A stretch of DNA of 12,666 nucleotides from the NCBI GenBank assembly GCA_040902925.1, contig JBBDWJ010000323.1, forward strand, positions 1-12,666. Reading direction: 5' to 3'. This DNA is from JBBDWJ01 sp040902925. GTDB taxonomy: Bacteria; Acidobacteriota; Terriglobia; Bryobacterales; UBA6623. This document shows positions 7,094 through 12,666 of this stretch, one piece after another. The translations under genes were made by a program, and so were the position numbers. The notes under the pieces were generated by a model. The model was not told the origin of the DNA, did not search any database, and saw only the letters and a program-made list of their open reading frames with translations. How positions within the stretch are numbered: the first letter of the stretch is position 1; each line of letters begins with the position of its first letter.

Positions 7094-8395
7094 TCAATAC
7101 ATTGCCGCCATACGGTTCTCCATCCCAACGAAATCGCGCTTCGCCTTTCCGGTGTATACCTGGCGCGGCCTTGCGATCTTCTGTTCCGAATCGGTGATCA
7201 TCTCCTGCCACTGCGCTAGCCAGCCGACCGTGCGCGGAATCGCGAACAGCACCGTGAACATGTCGGGCGTGAACCCCATGGCCTGGTAGATGATCCCGGA
7301 ATAAAAATCGACGTTTGGATAGAGCTTGTGCTGGATGAAGTAGTCGTCTTCCAGCGCGATGCGCTCAAGCTCGATGGCGATGTCGAGTTTGGGATTCCTT
7401 CCGGTGACCTCGAATACGCTTTCAGCGATGTTCTTAAGAATCCTTGCTCGCGGATCGTAGTTCTTGTAGACGCGATGGCCGAAGCCCATCAGGCGGCCGT
7501 GCCCGGCCTTAACCTGCTTGACGTAGGCCGCCACGTTGGTTCGCGACCCTATCTCATCAAGCATTGCCAGCACGGCTTCATTTGCTCCGCCATGAAGCGG
7601 GCCGTAGAGCGCCGCGGCGGCCGCCGCTGTCGAAACAAACGGGTCCGCCTGGGCGCTGCCCACCACACGCATCGTGCTGGTACTGCAGTTCTGTTCGTGA
7701 TCGGCGTGCAGAATGAACAGAATGTCGAGCGCGCGAGTCAGCACCGGGTCGGGGGTGTATTTCGGCTCGACCATCTTCCACAACATGTTCATGAAGTTCT
7801 CGGTGTAGCTCAGCTCGTTGTCCGGGTAAACGTAGGGTAGGCCTTGGCTATGGCGGTACGCATAAGCCGCGATCGTAGGGACTTTGCCGATCAGACGCAG
7901 AACCTGTAGTTGGCGTACTTCCGGATCGAGTACTCCTTTGGCGTCGGGATAAAACGCCGACAACGCGGCGAGCGTACTGATCAGCATGCCCATGGGGTGC
8001 GCGTCGTAGTGGAATCCATGCATGAAGGTTTTGATGTTTTCATGCAGCATGGTGTGGGATTTGACTTGCCGCGCCCATTCGGATTTTTCACGGCGGCACG
8101 GCAACTGTCCGAATAGGATCAGCCACGCCACCTCCAGGAAGTCGCAATGGTCGGCCAGTTGTTCGATGGGGTAGCCGCGGTATTGGAGAATGCCTTTGTC
8201 TCCATCAATGAAGGTGATAGAACTCCGGCAGGCCGCGGTGTTCTTGAAGGCCGGGTCGTAAGTCATGACCCCGAAATCTTCAGGGTCGGCCTTGATGAGA
8301 CGCAGGTCCATCGCATTGAGGCAGCCGTTGACGAGGGGGAATTCGTAGGTCTTGCCTGTGCGGTTGTCGGTAATGGTGAGTTTGTTTTTGTCCAT
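7094..8395 (-). CDS. gltA: Citrate synthase, GltA type
   Basis: A complete 433-residue citrate synthase, condensing acetyl-CoA with oxaloacetate at the entry of the citric acid cycle. Sequence blocks closely follow E. coli GltA: TFIDGDKGILQYRGYPIEQL, ILHADHEQNCSTSTMR, YGPLHGGANEA, MGFGHRVYKNYDPRA and KLYPNVDFYSGI. The catalytic triad is intact at H268, H307 and D363. The N-terminal beta domain (residues 1-50) typical of the Gram-negative hexameric type is present, so NADH control of the E. coli kind is possible but unproven. ATG 8395 is chosen for its GGAGG at a 6-nt distance; the frame is open to 8518, but that extension has no family similarity. The gene is monocistronic and divergent from the Rieske-cytochrome b cluster, which would let central carbon flow and respiration share control. 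Confidence 0.97.
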   Translation of the reverse strand: MDKNKLTITDNRTGKTYEFPLVNGCLNAMDLRLIKADPEDFGVMTYDPAFKNTAACRSSITFIDGDKGILQYRGYPIEQLADHCDFLEVAWLILFGQLPCRREKSEWARQVKSHTMLHENIKTFMHGFHYDAHPMGMLISTLAALSAFYPDAKGVLDPEVRQLQVLRLIGKVPTIAAYAYRHSQGLPYVYPDNELSYTENFMNMLWKMVEPKYTPDPVLTRALDILFILHADHEQNCSTSTMRVVGSAQADPFVSTAAAAAALYGPLHGGANEAVLAMLDEIGSRTNVAAYVKQVKAGHGRLMGFGHRVYKNYDPRARILKNIAESVFEVTGRNPKLDIAIELERIALEDDYFIQHKLYPNVDFYSGIIYQAMGFTPDMFTVLFAIPRTVGWLAQWQEMITDSEQKIARPRQVYTGKAKRDFVGMENRMAAMY

Positions 8396-8401
8396 GGTGA
8401 T

Positions 8402-8406
8402 CCTCC
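8402..8406 (-). promoter_or_regulatory. Shine-Dalgarno deciding the citrate synthase start
   Basis: GGAGG on the minus strand, 6 nt upstream of ATG 8395. It excludes the in-frame start at 8518. Confidence 0.75.
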
Positions 8407-8414
8407 GTTCTCTG

Positions 8415-8429
8415 AGCGCGTCCGGCGAG
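8415..8429. repeat. 15-bp direct repeat, copy 1
   Basis: AGCGCGTCCGGCGAG matches copy 2 at 8888-8902 in all 15 positions and the same orientation. This copy is 20-34 nt upstream of the citrate synthase start codon. Confidence 0.8.
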
Positions 8430-8529
8430 AGGATCGGGTTGGGGCGGTCCGTGCCGGACGCGGTTTGGCTGGCCGTCATGGCGGACGAAATGTCCAAAAA
8501 GCTTCCGAGCGACCTCACGCAGGACCCCG

Positions 8530-8543
8530 CCCGTCGCGACGGG
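8530..8543. repeat. Perfect 14-bp palindrome, candidate operator
   Basis: CCCGTCGCGACGGG equals its own reverse complement over 14 bp. It lies 135 nt upstream of the citrate synthase start, in the divergent gap. A dimeric regulator site is a plausible reading; no regulator gene is adjacent. Confidence 0.6.
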
Positions 8544-8636
8544 GCGATGCGGCCTCAAAAAGGAAGCTACTGTATACCGATTTGCAACAACACTTCCAGT
8601 CCAGCGGAAACCGGCTGCTTACTCCCGCGCGGCGTC

Positions 8637-8654
8637 GGCGGAGTTGGTTCCGCC
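8637..8654. repeat. Inverted repeat, 6-bp stem
   Basis: GGCGGA (8637-8642) pairs perfectly with TCCGCC (8649-8654) across a 6-nt loop. Its role, if any, is unknown. Confidence 0.4.
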
Positions 8655-8827
8655 AGAATCTACAGGGGTAAACGGAGAGCCGCGCTCCCAGCGGCCGGCG
8701 TTGTGAGAGTGCCGGATTGAACGCGTTCGAGGCAGGTCCCCCGAGACGGAGGCGTCCGGAGGGTTATATGACCCAAGCGAGATGCCTAACCGGTTGGCCT
8801 GCACCCCGAGTGAGATCGTGTGGCTCG

Positions 8828-8845
8828 GGCGTGGGCGCGCACGCC
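8828..8845. repeat. Inverted repeat, 6-bp stem
   Basis: GGCGTG (8828-8833) pairs perfectly with CACGCC (8840-8845) across a 6-nt GC-rich loop. It directly precedes the 10-bp-period repeats at 8851-8880. Confidence 0.4.
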
Positions 8846-8850
8846 TTGTG

Positions 8851-8880
8851 GCCTCTACCAGTCTCTACTAGCCTCTGTGG
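8851..8880. repeat. Three imperfect direct repeats with 10-bp period
   Basis: GCCTCTACCA, GTCTCTACTA and GCCTCTGTGG follow each other without gaps. The first two agree at 8 of 10 positions and the third keeps the GCCTCT half. A period near one helical turn would place the copies on one DNA face. They lie about 150-180 nt upstream of the Rieske start. Confidence 0.55.
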
Positions 8881-8887
8881 CCCGTGC

Positions 8888-8902
8888 AGCGCGTCCGGCG
8901 AG
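8888..8902. repeat. 15-bp direct repeat, copy 2
   Basis: AGCGCGTCCGGCGAG, identical to copy 1 at 8415-8429. This copy is 130 nt upstream of the Rieske start codon. Confidence 0.8.
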
Positions 8903-9031
8903 TGGCGTTACCTGGCAGTCGACAGGGCGCTGAAGCGAGCGTGGCCAACCGATTGCAAGCCACTGACGACAGCCGAGAAACCCTGTTGCTTCTGCAAGCA
9001 GAAATCCGCACGGGGTCGAGGGTCGCAAATT

Positions 9032-9490
9032 ATGGATTCCGTCGATAAAACGGCGGAGGCCGGCAATGGCCGCCGCAACTGGATACGCATCTTGCTCCGG
9101 CTGGGTTTTACCGGCTCGGCGGCTTCCTTTCTTTACCCTGCCATCCGGTTCATGATGCCGCCACCCGTTGCCGGTCCGGCGGTCGATGAAGTCGTTGCCG
9201 GCACGGCGGACGACTTCGCTCCCAACACAGGCCACATCTTCAAGTTCGGCAACAAACCTGGAATTCTGGTGCGCACCGAAGAGGGCGAATGGCGCGCCTT
9301 TTCCGCCGTGTGTACGCACTTGAACTGCACGGTGCAGTTTCAGGAAGAAACGTACCAGATCTGGTGCGCCTGCCACAACGGCCTGTTCGACTTAAACGGA
9401 AACGTCGTGGGCGGGCCTCCGCCGAGGTCGCTCGAGGAATTTGTCGTGAACCTGCGGGGTGAAGACGTCGTCATTTCCCGTCGTGCTTGA
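9032..9490 (+). CDS. Rieske [2Fe-2S] protein of a cytochrome bc-type quinol-oxidising complex
   Basis: A 152-residue Rieske iron-sulfur protein that takes the first electron from quinol in a bc1/b6f-like complex. A short N-terminus leads to GRRNWIRILLRLG (13-25), a twin-arginine motif as expected for Rieske proteins, and a single membrane anchor to about residue 41. The soluble domain has the cluster ligands C94 and H96 (CTHLNC) and C112 and H115 (CACHNG); C99 and C114 are the disulfide pair. PPPRSLEEF matches the conserved Pro loop. ATG 9032 has GAGGG 9 nt upstream; the open frame back to 8717 is not family-like. It is followed after 9 nt by the cytochrome b gene, so the two are surely co-expressed. 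The size suits the short b6f-like type. Confidence 0.95.
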   Translation: MDSVDKTAEAGNGRRNWIRILLRLGFTGSAASFLYPAIRFMMPPPVAGPAVDEVVAGTADDFAPNTGHIFKFGNKPGILVRTEEGEWRAFSAVCTHLNCTVQFQEETYQIWCACHNGLFDLNGNVVGGPPPRSLEEFVVNLRGEDVVISRRA

Positions 9491-9499
9491 GAGGGTTGC

Positions 9500-10561
9500 A
9501 TGCCGTTGCTGAGAGAAATCGGCGACTGGGTGGGTGACCGCATCGGTTGGAGCGGGATTCGAGAGTTCCTTGCGCACAAAACCGTTCCCATCCATTCCGC
9601 CACGGTCTGGTACTACTTCGGCGGCATCACGCTATTTCTGTTTGTGATCCAGGTGCTGACCGGAGTGCTGTTGCTGCTCTACTACCGGCCGACCTCGGCT
9701 GAGGCGTTCGAAAGCGTGCAGTTTATTGTCACGCAGGTGCAGTTTGGGTGGCTGGTGCGTTCGGTGCACAGTTGGGCGGCGAACCTGATGGTGCTCACGG
9801 CGATGATCCACATGTTCAGCGCGTTCTTTTTGAAGGCGTTTCGCCGCCCGCGGGAGCTGACTTGGCTGAGTGGCATGGTGCTGCTGTTTCTAGCACTGGG
9901 TTTTGGGTTCAGCGGCTATCTGCTGCCCTGGAACACATTGGCTTTCTTCGCGACCAAGGTTGGCACCGACATGGCGGGCGCTGTTCCGGTGATCGGTCCC
10001 TGGCTGCTCGAGTTTTTGCGTGGCGGCGAGGAAGTGACCGGCGCGACGCTGACGCGCTTTTTCGGTTTTCACGTCGCGGTGCTGCCGGGCTTGACGACGC
10101 TGATGCTGTTGTTTCACATCGCCTTGGTGCAGAAATGGGGCATGAGCTCGCCCAAGGAAGAGCCGAATGCGGAGACGATGCCGTTTGTGCCGAACTTCGT
10201 GATGCGCGAGCTGATCGCGTGGTACGCCGCGCTGGGCGTGCTTGGGGTTCTGGCGGCGCTGTTTCCCTGGGAGCTCGGCACCAAGGCCGACCCGTTTGCG
10301 TCCGCCCCAGCGGGCATCCGGCCGGAGTGGTTTTTCCTGGCCGCGTTTCACACCCTCAAGTTGATCCCAAGCCAGGTTTGGTTCATCGAGGGCGAACTGC
10401 TGGGCCTGTTTGCGATGGGGGGAGCGGTGCTGGTCTGGATGCTGGTTCCGTTCTGGATGCCGGTTCTCGAAAAAAAACGAATGTACGCGCTGGTGACGGG
10501 GATCGGAGTCTTCGTCATCTCATACCTGGTCGTATTCACGGTCTTGGGGTACCTGGGATGA
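9500..10561 (+). CDS. Cytochrome b, b6-subunit IV fusion type
   Basis: A 353-residue membrane protein forming the quinol-oxidising core with the Rieske protein. Residues 1 to about 215 match cytochrome b6 and the rest matches subunit IV, so about seven membrane helices are expected in one chain. Haem ligands are H90 and H104 (RSVHSW...MIHMF) and H191 and H206 (FGFHVAV...LFHIAL). The second pair is 15 apart, the b6f-type spacing, against 14 in bc1. The quinol-site motif reads RPEWFF (274-279), equal to the PEWY/PEWF block. The residue matching b6 Cys35, which fixes haem cn in b6f, is Y39 in TVWYYFGGITL, so that haem is probably not covalently held. GAGGG precedes ATG 9500 by 4 nt. Its stop overlaps the next gene's start (ATGA). 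Confidence 0.95.
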   Translation: MPLLREIGDWVGDRIGWSGIREFLAHKTVPIHSATVWYYFGGITLFLFVIQVLTGVLLLLYYRPTSAEAFESVQFIVTQVQFGWLVRSVHSWAANLMVLTAMIHMFSAFFLKAFRRPRELTWLSGMVLLFLALGFGFSGYLLPWNTLAFFATKVGTDMAGAVPVIGPWLLEFLRGGEEVTGATLTRFFGFHVAVLPGLTTLMLLFHIALVQKWGMSSPKEEPNAETMPFVPNFVMRELIAWYAALGVLGVLAALFPWELGTKADPFASAPAGIRPEWFFLAAFHTLKLIPSQVWFIEGELLGLFAMGGAVLVWMLVPFWMPVLEKKRMYALVTGIGVFVISYLVVFTVLGYLG

Positions 10562-11820
10562 AACCGCTATTGGCATGGGCGTTGGCGTTGATCTGCACCG
10601 CACTGGCGTGGGGGCAGCCGGCGGCTTCGCAAGATACCTGCCTGGAATGCCATGCCTTGCTGGAAGGCTCGTTGGCGCGTCCGGCGGAGGCGTTCGTGGA
10701 CGACATTCACCGCCAAAGCGCGGTCACTTGCGCCGGCTGTCACGGCGGCGACCCTAGTAGCGCGGACCCTGAAATCTCCATGAGCCCGGCCAAGGGTTTT
10801 CGGGGCAAGATTAGCCGCCAAGACACGCCGGCGATGTGCGCGCGGTGCCATAGCGACGCGGAAATGATTCGCCGTTTCAAGCCGCAACAGCGGGTCGACC
10901 AGTTTGCGCAATACCGCACCAGCGTTCATGGCCAAAAGCTGGCGGCCGGGGACCTCAAAGTTGCCAACTGCGTCGATTGCCACAGCGTTCACGACATCCG
11001 TGAAGTGCGTCATGCGCTTTCGCCGGTGCATCCGCTGCGGCTGCCCCAGACTTGCGCCCGCTGTCATGCCGACGCCGAACACATGGAGGGCTACGGCATT
11101 CCAACCGACCAGTTTGCGAAATACGAGCGCAGCGTTCACTGGCACGCGGTCTCGGTTCGGAGGGATCTCTCCGCGCCGACTTGCGCGACTTGCCATGGCA
11201 ACCACGGCGCGACGCCGCCGGGCGTGACGAGCGTCGAGAACGTTTGCGGCAATTGTCACGTCGTGTTCCAGCGGCTGTTTGATGAAAGCCCGCACAAAGC
11301 CGCTTTTGAATCCATGGGGATGGCCGCTTGCATCGTCTGTCACAGCAACCACGAGATCGTGCAGCCGACCGTCTCGATGCTGGGCGTTGCCGAAGGCGCG
11401 GTCTGCGTGGACTGCCACAGCGAGGGCGAGACGGCCTACGCCGTCGCCGCCGGAATGCGGGAGCAACTCGACAAGCTGAGCGGCGCACTCGACAACGCGG
11501 AAGGAATTTTGGAAAAAGCGGAGCAGTCGGGCATGGAGGTTTCGCAAGGGCAGATCGAGATGGCCGCGGCTCACGAGGCGTGGATCAAGGCGCGCGTGCA
11601 AGTGCATGCTTTCCGTCTCGATGCGGTGGAACAGGACGCCTCCGAGGGGCTCAAGCTGGCTCAAACCAGCTACGAAACGGGCCAGCATGCACTCGAAGAA
11701 AGAGATTTCCGCCGCACGGGGCTGGCCTTTTCGCTGCTTACGATTGTTCTCACGATGGCGGGTTTGTGGCTCGCCGTGCGGCAGATCGAATCTGGAAAGA
11801 GCAGGGCGGGTCCGGGCTAG
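10558..11820 (+). CDS. Nine-heme cytochrome c with C-terminal helical stalk and membrane anchor
   Basis: A 420-residue exported electron carrier, probably the exit subunit of the Rieske-cytochrome b complex in place of cytochrome c1 or f. A signal peptide covers about residues 1-24. Nine CxxCH motifs begin at C28, C58, C94, C138, C166, C209, C230, C258 and C283. The last eight fall into four repeated two-heme modules. QFAQYRTSVH (115-124) and QFAKYERSVH (185-194) start modules two and three, and CHSVH, CHGNH and CHSNH supply an extra His as possible distal ligand in modules two to four. Residues about 295-385 are heme-free, charged and helical, likely a stalk. Residues 388-408 are a membrane helix with a short basic tail. 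Translation is coupled to cytochrome b by an ATGA overlap. The whole architecture is not one I can match to a named protein. Confidence 0.9.
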   Translation: MKPLLAWALALICTALAWGQPAASQDTCLECHALLEGSLARPAEAFVDDIHRQSAVTCAGCHGGDPSSADPEISMSPAKGFRGKISRQDTPAMCARCHSDAEMIRRFKPQQRVDQFAQYRTSVHGQKLAAGDLKVANCVDCHSVHDIREVRHALSPVHPLRLPQTCARCHADAEHMEGYGIPTDQFAKYERSVHWHAVSVRRDLSAPTCATCHGNHGATPPGVTSVENVCGNCHVVFQRLFDESPHKAAFESMGMAACIVCHSNHEIVQPTVSMLGVAEGAVCVDCHSEGETAYAVAAGMREQLDKLSGALDNAEGILEKAEQSGMEVSQGQIEMAAAHEAWIKARVQVHAFRLDAVEQDASEGLKLAQTSYETGQHALEERDFRRTGLAFSLLTIVLTMAGLWLAVRQIESGKSRAGPG

Positions 11821-11860
11821 ACACGCTACGGTTTTGCGGTGTCCACCGTGCTCGCGATGG

Positions 11861-11868
11861 GGAGGAGG
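11861..11868 (+). promoter_or_regulatory. Strong Shine-Dalgarno of the c554-like cytochrome gene
   Basis: GGAGGAGG lies 5 nt before ATG 11874 and sets the start of the last gene, 53 nt after the preceding stop codon. Confidence 0.7.
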
Positions 11869-11873
11869 GGACG

Positions 11874-12666
11874 ATGAGACACCCGGCGTTGTGTTGGTTC
11901 TTGCTGCTGGCTTGCCAGCCTGCGTTTGCCGCCCTGGAAGGTGTCAACAACGCGGAGACCTGCGGGCGGTGCCACCGCGACATCCTCGAGGCGTGGAAGG
12001 AGTCTTCCCACGCCCGGGCGATGCAGAACCCCATCTTTCAGGATGCTCTCGAGCGCGCCGAGGAGATCAGCGCGCAGAGCCGTCAGATGTGCCTGGGCTG
12101 CCATGCGCCCACGGTCAAATACTCCGGAGACATGACACTGCAAATGAAGGCGAGTTGGGAGGGTGTCACCTGCGATTTCTGTCACTCGTTGAAGTCGGTC
12201 GAGGTTGACGGACACAGCGCCGTGATGAGTGCGAAGTTTGACGGCACGAAGACCGGGCCGCTCAAAGACGCCTCGTCGGTCGCGCACGGCACGGCCTTTT
12301 CCGCCGTCCACACGACGTCTCTCGTCTGCGCCGGGTGCCACGAATACCGCAACGCGCAAGGCTTCGGTGTGCTGACGACGTACTCGGAGTGGGAGCAGAG
12401 TTCTTACGGCTCCGACGGCACGAACTGCCAGAACTGCCACATGGCGGAGACCTCGGCGGAAGTCGTGGATCCGAAAATCAAGCGCCTCTCCACGACCACC
12501 GTGAATCTGCATGCCATGCCCGGCAGCCGGTCGTTGGACATGCTGAACAAAGCGGTCCGTGTGCGTCTGCGCACGCACCGCGAAGGCGACGAACTGGTCG
12601 CGGAAGTCGAAATCGAAAACAATGGCGCGGGCCACAGTATTCCGACCGGCTCTCCGCTGCGGCGGG
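11874..12666 (+). CDS. Multiheme cytochrome c, cytochrome c554-like (3' end outside window)
   Basis: The visible 264 residues carry five CxxCH motifs, at C30, C73, C100, C152 and C185. The spacing and surroundings (CGRCH followed by W41 and SSHARAM, CLGCHAP, GVTCDFCH) are those of the cytochrome c554 family, whose type member carries electrons from hydroxylamine oxidoreductase in ammonia oxidisers. No such oxidoreductase gene is visible here. After the heme region a beta-rich part begins and includes NNGAGHSIPTGSPLRR near 249-264, a block often seen in larger multiheme proteins. The signal peptide ends near AFA at 17-19; an LLAC sequence at 11-14 leaves a lipoprotein as an alternative. The frame is open at the right edge, so size and further hemes are unknown. 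It is probably in the same operon as the nine-heme protein, and so a likely electron partner. Confidence 0.88.
   Translation, partial: MRHPALCWFLLLACQPAFAALEGVNNAETCGRCHRDILEAWKESSHARAMQNPIFQDALERAEEISAQSRQMCLGCHAPTVKYSGDMTLQMKASWEGVTCDFCHSLKSVEVDGHSAVMSAKFDGTKTGPLKDASSVAHGTAFSAVHTTSLVCAGCHEYRNAQGFGVLTTYSEWEQSSYGSDGTNCQNCHMAETSAEVVDPKIKRLSTTTVNLHAMPGSRSLDMLNKAVRVRLRTHREGDELVAEVEIENNGAGHSIPTGSPLRR

Larger units (their letters stand above)
8396..9031. other. Divergent 636-bp control region between gltA and the respiratory cluster
   Basis: I find no convincing gene here, although the Rieske frame is open back to 8717. The gap is rich in symmetrical elements: a perfect 14-bp palindrome at 8530-8543, a GGCGGA/TCCGCC stem at 8637-8654, a GGCGTG/CACGCC stem at 8828-8845, three 10-bp-period imperfect repeats at 8851-8880, and a 15-bp direct repeat pair at 8415-8429 and 8888-8902. 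Both promoters should lie inside. The length exceeds that of the other gaps, so a small RNA or long structured leader is possible, but no known RNA family is recognised and no tRNA fold is seen. Confidence 0.55.

Noticed and set aside
8700..8800. Possible tRNA because of a GTTCGA core near 8725
   Set aside because: No acceptor stem, anticodon arm or T-arm pairing can be built around it.
8717..9031. N-terminal extension of the Rieske protein
   Set aside because: The extension lacks family similarity and would bury the signal anchor; ATG 9032 has a usable ribosome site.
9748..10557. Upstream in-frame extension of the nine-heme cytochrome through the cytochrome b gene
   Set aside because: It runs in another frame across conserved cytochrome b sequence. 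The signal peptide begins at ATG 10558.
10567..11688. Minus-strand open frame (373 codons) opposite the nine-heme gene
   Set aside because: The plus strand encodes nine CxxCH motifs in register; the minus frame has no recognisable features.
11826..12635. Minus-strand open frame opposite the c554-like gene
   Set aside because: The plus strand has a strong ribosome site, a signal peptide and five CxxCH motifs.

Overview
The window is a GC-rich bacterial chromosomal segment with compact, conventionally organised genes. Its content (Tat-exported two-subunit molybdenum hydroxylase, Tat-exported RidA and cupin proteins, a Rieske/cytochrome b pair followed by multiheme cytochromes c, a GltA-type citrate synthase) suggests a Gram-negative respiratory bacterium. 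An Acidobacteriota-like origin would fit, but that is inferred from gene content and no marker gene is present to prove it. I see no tRNA, rRNA, CRISPR array, transposase or integrase.

Layout. (1) Positions 1-1688, minus strand: a two-gene operon for an aldehyde/isoquinoline-type molybdenum hydroxylase, with a [2Fe-2S] small subunit and a Tat-signal large subunit cut by the left edge. (2) Positions 2213-3685, plus strand: an orphan FAD-dependent oxidoreductase of the amine oxidase/UDP-galactopyranose mutase-like superfamily, preceded by a gene-free gap holding a perfect 15-bp tandem duplication. (3) Positions 3891-4268, plus strand: a single-domain CheY-like receiver whose metal-binding acidic pair is replaced by Asn-His. 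(4) Positions 4519-5814, minus strand: a class III PLP aminotransferase, AGXT2-like. (5) Positions 6060-6936, plus strand: a two-gene operon of small proteins, a cupin and a RidA-family protein, both with twin-arginine export signals. (6) Positions 7094-8395, minus strand: citrate synthase (gltA). (7) Positions 9032-12666, plus strand: a respiratory cluster made of a Rieske protein, a cytochrome b6/subunit IV fusion, a nine-heme membrane-anchored cytochrome c, and a cytochrome c554-like multiheme protein cut by the right edge.

How they work together. The last cluster is the most interesting part. Tight spacing (9 nt, then an ATGA overlap) indicates that the Rieske protein, cytochrome b and nine-heme protein are made together. 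They probably form a quinol-oxidising complex in which a multiheme protein replaces cytochrome c1 or f as electron exit. The cytochrome b has b6-type haem-ligand spacing but lacks the Cys that anchors haem cn in b6f. The nine-heme protein is built as one leading heme plus four repeated two-heme modules, then a helical stalk and a C-terminal membrane anchor. The c554-like protein downstream could take the electrons further. The divergent 636-bp gap between gltA and this cluster holds several symmetrical or repeated DNA elements and may be a shared control region. The molybdenum hydroxylase at the left end also probably delivers electrons to periplasmic cytochromes, because no FAD subunit is visible next to it.
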